Position numbers and translations under genes: made by a program
NCBI RefSeq assembly: GCF_947366995.1
Contig: NZ_CANBCC010000001.1
Span: forward strand, 62,001-126,000
Origin: an uncultured Aquabacterium sp.
GTDB taxonomy: Bacteria > Pseudomonadota > Gammaproteobacteria > Burkholderiales > Burkholderiaceae_C
Direction of reading: 5' to 3'
Length of the DNA stretch: 64,000 nt
Notes under the pieces: generated by a model
Told to the model about the DNA's origin: nothing
The model's database searches: none
What the model saw: only the letters and a program-made list of their open reading frames with translations
Part shown: piece after piece, positions 59,077 to 64,000 of the stretch
How positions within the stretch are numbered: position 1 is the first letter of the stretch
Layout of the letters: each line of letters starts with the position of its first letter

Positions 59077-59176
59077 CCTCCCGGGCTTTTGTCCCTCCGT
59101 GGAACCGCGTTGCCGCAGCCGAGTGCTCTCGGACCAGCCAGCCGGCAAGCATGCCGACCCGGAACCCTAGCGCTCA
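59077..59176 (-). promoter_or_regulatory. Guanidine-I (ykkC) riboswitch
   Basis: Read on the minus strand, the conserved aptamer blocks occur in order. GCTAGGGTTCCG is at 59173-59160, CTGGTCCGAGAG at 59137-59126, and CACGGAGGGACAAAAGCCC, running into GGGAGG, ends near 59077. The intervening stems (GCCGGC-type P1b region and GCCGAGTGC/GCACTCGGC arms) are present. No U-tract hairpin follows before the UAAP1 start, so control is probably at translation or by another mechanism. Its presence marks the operon as responding to free guanidine. Confidence 0.95.
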
Positions 59177-59226
59177 CTCAGCCCGGCGGCGTGGTGCGCC
59201 GACCGGACTGCTCTCACTGGTCTTCA

Positions 59227-59242
59227 TGCAAGGGTGATGCCA
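59227..59242 (-). promoter_or_regulatory. Sigma-54 (-24/-12) promoter of the guanidine operon
   Basis: On the minus strand TGGCATCACCCTTGCA matches TGGCAC-N5-TTGCA with the GG and GC ten bases apart. The predicted start is near 59216, some 40 bases before the riboswitch aptamer. Confidence 0.85.
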
Positions 59243-59261
59243 GCTTGCCATGCAGTGCCGC

Positions 59262-59276
59262 GCACCATGGCGGTGC
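59262..59276 (-). promoter_or_regulatory. NtrC-like binding site upstream of the guanidine operon
   Basis: GCACC-ATGGC-GGTGC is a perfect match to the NtrC dyad. It sits about 35 bases upstream of the -24/-12 element, closer than the classical enhancer distance. A further GGTGCA half-site lies near 59291. Confidence 0.7.
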
Positions 59277-59301
59277 GAGGCAGTGCCGCTGGTGCACAGG
59301 A

Positions 59302-61227
59302 TCAGGCTGCGAGCCTGAAGGTGTTGACGGCCTTCACCAGTTCGGCCGCCTGGCTGTGCAGGCTTTCGGCCGCCGCCGCGCTTTGCTCCACCAGCGCGGC
59401 GTTCTGCTGCGTGGAGGCATCCATCTGATGCACGGCCAGACCCACTTGCGAGACGCCGGCCCGTTGCTCTTCGCTGGCTGAGCGGATCTCCGACATGATG
59501 TGCGCCACGCGTTCGACGGCGCCCACGATGGTCTTCATCGCTTCGCCGGCCTCCTCGGCATGGTCGCGTCCTTCCTGAACGCGCTCCACACTGGCGGCGA
59601 TCAACTGCTTGATCTCCCTGGCTGCCTCGGCACTGCGCGAAGCCAGCAGACGCACCTCGCTCGCCACGACGGCAAAGCCCCGGCCGTGATCGCCCGCGCG
59701 CGCGGCCTCCACAGCCGCATTGAGCGCAAGGATGTTGGTCTGAAAGGCAATGCCGTCGATCACGCCGACGATGTCGGTGACGCGCTGCGAGTGCTCGTCG
59801 ATGCTGCGCATGCTGGTGACCACACCCTGCACGATCTCGCCCCCGCGCATGGCGGACTCGGTGGCGGCCTGGGTGAGGGCATCGGCCTGGCCGGCGCTGT
59901 CGGCGTTCTGCCGCACGGTGGCGCCCAGTTGCTCCATCGACGAGGCAGTCTGAGCAAGCGCGCTGGCTTGCTCTTCCGTGCGCTGTGACAGATCGCTGTT
60001 GCCATGGGCAATCTGCTGGCTGGCGCTGGCCACGCAGTCCGCATTGGCGCGCACGGCACCCACGGTGGCCGACAGGCTGTCCGTCATGCGGTCCAGCGCG
60101 CGGATCAGGTCGCCCACCTCGTCGCGGTCGGTCGAGGCCACGCGCTGCGTCAGATCGCCGTCGGCAACGGCCTTGGCGAGGTCGACCGCGCGGGAGATCG
60201 ACCGCACGGTGGAGCGCGTGATCGACAGAACGAGGGCGGCGCCCAGCACGCCGAGCAAGGCCAGGACAGCGAGCACCATCAGGACGCGTTGCTGTGTGCG
60301 GGCGGCGTTCTGGTCGAGGTTGGCCTTCAACGCTGCGAAGGCCGCATCCACCAGCTTGAACTGCGTGTCGATGACCTGGGTGGTTTCGGCGAAGTACTGC
60401 GCTGGCGGGTGGGTCAGCGATTCAGCGCGGATCAGCGCACGGTCGATCAGCGCGAGCCCACGCTCGCCGGCCTGAACTGCCTCGCCGATCGGGCCATTCA
60501 GTGTCCGGCCGAGTTGCGCGTCCTCGGCCACCGCCTGCGCCAGGGCGCGCTTGGCGTGGTCCAGGCTGTCTTTCATCGCACCAGCCAGCGAGGCAATGGC
60601 CGCACGTTCATCGGGCGTGCCCTGACCGTTGGTCAGCAGCAGCGTGCCGCGTGCGCGCATCTGTCCCAGGCTTTCTGCCAGGGCAGGCAGATGCTCCAGC
60701 ACCGCAAGCTGCAGGTAGTAGCCCGCCGGCTGCTGGTGGGTGGCGATGCCCGTGGCCCGGGCGATATCGAGCACCAGGTTGCGCTGGGCCGTCACCAGGG
60801 CCGTGTGGCGCGCGAAGCTCTCGGGGCCGGCCACGCCGCGCGCATCCACGGCCGATGCCACGGCGCGCCAGTCACGCGCGATGCCCTGTGCCGCATCCGA
60901 CAGCGCGTTGCTGTCCAGTGCCTTGACTTCGGCCAGTGCGGTCTCGATGGCCGCATTGATTTCACGTTGCTTGGCCTGCCGCGGCTCCGGGCTCTTCTCC
61001 TTGCCACCGAGGTACAGCGCCGAGAGCCCGCGGTGCTGCTGAGTGAGCTGCACCAGCTTGAGCAGCGAACCGGATGGCGCAAGCCCTTGCACTTCTTCCT
61101 GTGCCCGGTGGATGGACTGGAGATCGCCCCGCATGAGGAGGGCCGAGGGCACCACCATCATCGCCGCGGCCAGGATGCCAAGGATGAGGAATTTGTGCGC
61201 AAACCGCAGGTCGTTGATCGAACGCAT
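59302..61227 (-). CDS. Methyl-accepting chemotaxis protein with NIT-like sensor region
   Basis: This chemoreceptor has 641 residues. The first membrane helix ([20 protein letters not shown]) and second helix ([22 protein letters not shown], about residue 315) flank a helical periplasmic region of about 280 residues. It contains [18 protein letters not shown], a pattern like NIT (nitrate/nitrite-sensing) domains. HAMP follows ([22 protein letters not shown]), then the signalling tip [48 protein letters not shown]. The start at 61227 begins the membrane anchor. The ligand is not known; the NIT match is by eye. Confidence 0.9.
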   Translation of the reverse strand: MRSINDLRFAHKFLILGILAAAMMVVPSALLMRGDLQSIHRAQEEVQGLAPSGSLLKLVQLTQQHRGLSALYLGGKEKSPEPRQAKQREINAAIETALAEVKALDSNALSDAAQGIARDWRAVASAVDARGVAGPESFARHTALVTAQRNLVLDIARATGIATHQQPAGYYLQLAVLEHLPALAESLGQMRARGTLLLTNGQGTPDERAAIASLAGAMKDSLDHAKRALAQAVAEDAQLGRTLNGPIGEAVQAGERGLALIDRALIRAESLTHPPAQYFAETTQVIDTQFKLVDAAFAALKANLDQNAARTQQRVLMVLAVLALLGVLGAALVLSITRSTVRSISRAVDLAKAVADGDLTQRVASTDRDEVGDLIRALDRMTDSLSATVGAVRANADCVASASQQIAHGNSDLSQRTEEQASALAQTASSMEQLGATVRQNADSAGQADALTQAATESAMRGGEIVQGVVTSMRSIDEHSQRVTDIVGVIDGIAFQTNILALNAAVEAARAGDHGRGFAVVASEVRLLASRSAEAAREIKQLIAASVERVQEGRDHAEEAGEAMKTIVGAVERVAHIMSEIRSASEEQRAGVSQVGLAVHQMDASTQQNAALVEQSAAAAESLHSQAAELVKAVNTFRLAA

Positions 61228-61367
61228 GAGTGGGAATGACCGATGCCGATGAATGCCCGCAATGTAGGCAGCGGCGTCGCTTTGCGCTGTCAGGAGATCT
61301 CGACAGTTTTTGCCGGCCCGCGCGGAGAGCCGCACGACAACGGCTTGCGCGTGATGCCGTTCACGCC

Positions 61368-62960
61368 TCAGGGCGTCACGGCATCGCCGTTCAGGCGGAA
61401 CACGGCCACCGAAGCCGCGACATCGTCGGCCTGTCGGGTGACGTCGACGGCCGCGTGCGCAATGCGTTCAACGAGTGCGGCATTCTGTTGCGTGATGTGA
61501 TCGAACTCGCTGATCGCCCCGTTGACCTGCTGGATGCCAAGCTTCTGCTGCTGCATGCCATGGGTGATGTCGGCGATGAACGCATGCACGGCGTGAATGG
61601 CCTGTTGCACATCGTCCATGCCCTGCTGCACCAGGAGGGTCTGTGCGTCGCCGGCTTCTACCTGCTGCACCGTGTCCTTGATCAGGGTCCGCACCTCCTG
61701 CGCCGCCACCGCACTGCGTTGCGCCAGCGTGCGTACCTCGCCGGCCACCACGGCAAAGCCGCGGCCATGCTCGCCTGCCCGGGCCGATTCGACCGCTGCG
61801 TTCAGGGCCAGCAGGTTGGTCTGAAAGGCGATCTCGTCCACCACCTGAATGATGTCCATCACGCGGCCGGATGCCGTGTGGATGCGTTGCATGCTGGTTG
61901 ACATCTGCGCGACCGAAGCGGCACTGGCCTCGGCGGCGCGCTTGGCGGCGTTGGCCATGCTGGTGGCCTCTTCGGCCTTGTGCGCGCTCTGCGACACGCT
62001 CGTGGTGATCTGCTCGACCGAGGCCGCCGTCTGCTGCAATTGACCGGCCGACACGATGGTGCGCTGATTCAGGTCGCCATTGCCATGGGCGATGTCCGCG
62101 GTGTCGCTGCGCAGGTGAGAGACCCCCCGGCGCGCATCGCGGACGATGGCAGTGAAGTTGGCGTTCACCTGTGTGAGGGCCTCTGACAGTCGGCCGATCT
62201 CGTCATGGTGTGCCGAAGCCACCTCGGCGGTCAGGTTGCCGCCCGCCATCTGATGCACAGACCGGGTGAGCGAGGCGATCGGGCGCAGCACCTGGCGTGT
62301 CAGATAGAACCCACCGAGCAGCGCGCAGCCTCCAGCGGCCGTCAGACCCAGTGTCAGCATGCCCGCCGACGGGGACGCGGGCCCACCGGCCTGGTACGCG
62401 CCCAGGAGAAAACCCAGCAAGCCCAGGCTGCCGGACATCAATGCCATCCTGCCCTTCAACCCCGGCTGCAGACGATCCAGCGCGCGAGCCAGCGGATGGG
62501 TGGGCAACAGGTGACCCCGGTCGAGCTTCAGCGGGCCGCTCATGTCGCCACCAGCCTTCATGCGCTGGTACAGCGCTTCGGCCTCTGCCACGGCGGCACG
62601 GTCCGGCCGGTTACGCACCGACATGTAGCCGGTGAGCTCGCCGCGTGCGTCCAGCAGCGGGGTCACGTTGGCTTTCACCCAGTAGAAGTCACCGTTCTTG
62701 CGCCGGTTCTTCACCATGCCGGACCACGGCAGGCCTTGCGAGATCGTGGCCCACATGTCCCGGAAGGCCTCTTCCGGCATGTCGGGGTGACGGATCACGT
62801 TGTGCGGTTGCCCGAGCAACTCGTCCTTGGTGAAGCCGCTGACTTCGATGAAGCTGGGATTGCAGTAGCAGATGCGGCCCTTGAGGTCCGTCGTGGTGAC
62901 GAGGGAGTCACCCTCGGCAAACAGGACCTCGTTTTGAGTGACGGGGAGATTTGACCGCAT
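61368..62960 (-). CDS. aer: PAS-domain methyl-accepting chemotaxis protein (Aer-like)
   Basis: This energy-taxis-type receptor has 530 residues. The N-terminal PAS domain (about residues 10-115: [54 protein letters not shown]) has the IRHPDMP segment of FAD-binding Aer proteins. Two hydrophobic stretches ([41 protein letters not shown]) anchor it, then comes HAMP and the signalling tip [41 protein letters not shown]. No periplasmic domain is present. It should sense redox or electron-transport state, which fits a denitrifier. Confidence 0.9.
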   Translation of the reverse strand: MRSNLPVTQNEVLFAEGDSLVTTTDLKGRICYCNPSFIEVSGFTKDELLGQPHNVIRHPDMPEEAFRDMWATISQGLPWSGMVKNRRKNGDFYWVKANVTPLLDARGELTGYMSVRNRPDRAAVAEAEALYQRMKAGGDMSGPLKLDRGHLLPTHPLARALDRLQPGLKGRMALMSGSLGLLGFLLGAYQAGGPASPSAGMLTLGLTAAGGCALLGGFYLTRQVLRPIASLTRSVHQMAGGNLTAEVASAHHDEIGRLSEALTQVNANFTAIVRDARRGVSHLRSDTADIAHGNGDLNQRTIVSAGQLQQTAASVEQITTSVSQSAHKAEEATSMANAAKRAAEASAASVAQMSTSMQRIHTASGRVMDIIQVVDEIAFQTNLLALNAAVESARAGEHGRGFAVVAGEVRTLAQRSAVAAQEVRTLIKDTVQQVEAGDAQTLLVQQGMDDVQQAIHAVHAFIADITHGMQQQKLGIQQVNGAISEFDHITQQNAALVERIAHAAVDVTRQADDVAASVAVFRLNGDAVTP

Positions 62961-63170
62961 TTGTGACGCCGTGTAACAAACAGGCAACTGATTATCTGCA
63001 CGGACGCAGGGATGTCTAGGGTTTGCCCGAGTGGTGGCTGGTAACGCTCGGTTTCTGTCAGCGCTGCGTCATGCTCGTGCGCAGATCGCGCAGGCGATGG
63101 GGGCAGTGGCCCGGTGCGGCGCGTACATAATCGGCGGCTTCAACAAGTCGGGTCTCCAGGCTGTACTTTC

Positions 63171-64000
63171 ATGTGGCGTGTTCGAGCGGTTGTCAGGTGT
63201 TTGGGGATGTGCTTTGCCGTGGCCGGTACCGCCGCTGCACGTGCCGATGTGCGCACGCCCTCCGAAGACGACTACTACGCCAACATCCCGGTGGTCTTGA
63301 CAGCCAGCCGGCTCGAGCAGCCGCTCAATGAAGCGCCGGGTGCGATCACGGTGGTCGATCGCAAGACCATCCGCCAGTCGGGCGCGCGCACGGTGGCCGA
63401 GGTGCTGCGACTGGTGCCGGGCTATGTCTCCAGCGGCTGGAACGGTGCCAACCCGCTCGCCGCCTACCATGTGCCGCTGGATGACTTCGGCACGCGCAAC
63501 CTGGTGCTGATCGATGGCCGCTCGATCTATTCCTCGGCCTATCTGGGTGACACGCACCGCGGCATGATGGGCGTGATGCTCGAGGACATCGAGCGCATCG
63601 AGGTGCTGCGCGGGGCCAACTCGGCCGCCTATGGTGCCAACGCCATGTTCGGCGTGATCAACATCATCACGCGGCACAGCGCCGACACGGTGGGTGGCGA
63701 ATTGGGTGTGACCCTCGGCAACGACGGCATCTTCGACAAGCGGGCGCGTGTGGGCGCCGGCAACGAGGTGGCCAGCTTCCGGTTGTCGGCCGGGGAACAG
63801 CGCGACACCGGATACGAGAACGCCTACGACAACAAACGCCTCAGCCAGCTCAATGGCCGGATGGACCTGCGCCCGTCTTCGGTGGATGAAGTGATGCTGG
63901 CCAGCGGGGTGTCCTACCTGGCCGCCGGGGAAGGGTACAGCGCCACCGACGACGGCAACCCGTACCACACGATCCACAGCCGCGACATGTATCTGCAGGT
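63171..64000 (+). CDS. TonB-dependent outer-membrane receptor (3' end outside window)
   Basis: This is the N-terminal 276 residues of a TonB-dependent receptor; the gene runs off the window. A signal peptide (MWRVRAVVRCLGMCFAVAG, ending TAAARA) is followed by a TonB-box-like stretch and the plug domain: VVLTASRLEQPLNEAPGAITVVD, SGARTVAEVLRLVPGYVSS, NLVLIDGRSIYSS and IERIEVLRGANSAAYGANAMFGVINIITR. The first barrel strands follow. The substrate (siderophore, haem, cobalamin or a glycan) cannot be told. A CATAAT -10-like element lies at 63126-63131. The start is set by the signal peptide; the ribosome-binding site is weak. Confidence 0.88.
   Translation, partial: MWRVRAVVRCLGMCFAVAGTAAARADVRTPSEDDYYANIPVVLTASRLEQPLNEAPGAITVVDRKTIRQSGARTVAEVLRLVPGYVSSGWNGANPLAAYHVPLDDFGTRNLVLIDGRSIYSSAYLGDTHRGMMGVMLEDIERIEVLRGANSAAYGANAMFGVINIITRHSADTVGGELGVTLGNDGIFDKRARVGAGNEVASFRLSAGEQRDTGYENAYDNKRLSQLNGRMDLRPSSVDEVMLASGVSYLAAGEGYSATDDGNPYHTIHSRDMYLQ

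Overview
The window is GC-rich, gene-dense DNA with mostly leaderless-looking operons, ATGA-type gene overlaps and few long gaps. The gene content (sspAB, a PEP-CTERM protein, the nadK-recN-rapZ block divergent from hrcA, a livKHMGF cassette next to an acyl-CoA ligase, cd1 nitrite reductase, urea-carboxylase-type nitrogen genes) points to a denitrifying betaproteobacterium, most likely Burkholderiales. This is inferred from gene content and order; no 16S gene is present.

Layout. 1-2.3 kb: sspA-sspB, a tRNA-Thr and a PEP-CTERM secreted protein. 2.6-5.7 kb: tolC-type outer-membrane channel, a PCMT-like methyltransferase and a TetR repressor with a dyad at its own promoter. 5.8-9 kb: deacetylase, thioesterase and acyl-CoA ligase. 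9.1-14.4 kb: a branched-chain amino acid (Liv-type) ABC transporter. 14.4-29.7 kb: a denitrification island. nirS-nirM-nirC-nirF-nirDL-nirG-nirH-nirJ-nirN (nitrite reductase and haem d1 assembly) faces a Crp/Fnr regulator and norC-norB-norQ-polyferredoxin-norD on the other strand. Matching Fnr/Dnr-type boxes with identical arms precede nirS and norC. 29.9-37.6 kb: a fatty acid/acyl-CoA oxidation operon. 37.7-42.4 kb: rapZ, recN, nadK and hrcA. 42.4-45.7 kb: three glycosyltransferases and a CAT-anticodon tRNA. 46-59.3 kb: a nitrogen-scavenging island. 59.3-64 kb: two chemoreceptors and a truncated TonB-dependent receptor.

The most notable region is 45.9-59.3 kb. On the minus strand, genes that would be annotated as urea carboxylase, allophanate hydrolase and two urea-carboxylase-associated proteins lie behind a clear guanidine-I (ykkC) riboswitch, itself behind a -24/-12 sigma-54 promoter and an NtrC-like dyad. 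The pathway is therefore better read as guanidine carboxylation, deimination and allophanate hydrolysis, under nitrogen control plus guanidine sensing. Converging on it from the plus strand is a second operon with its own sigma-54 promoter and NtrC-like site. It encodes an ABC transporter of the urea-carboxylase-associated type, a creatininase-family amidohydrolase, a type III glutamine synthetase-like enzyme and a NikR-like regulator with altered metal ligands. The role of those last three proteins in guanidine or guanidino-compound use is not established and is the best candidate for new biology here.
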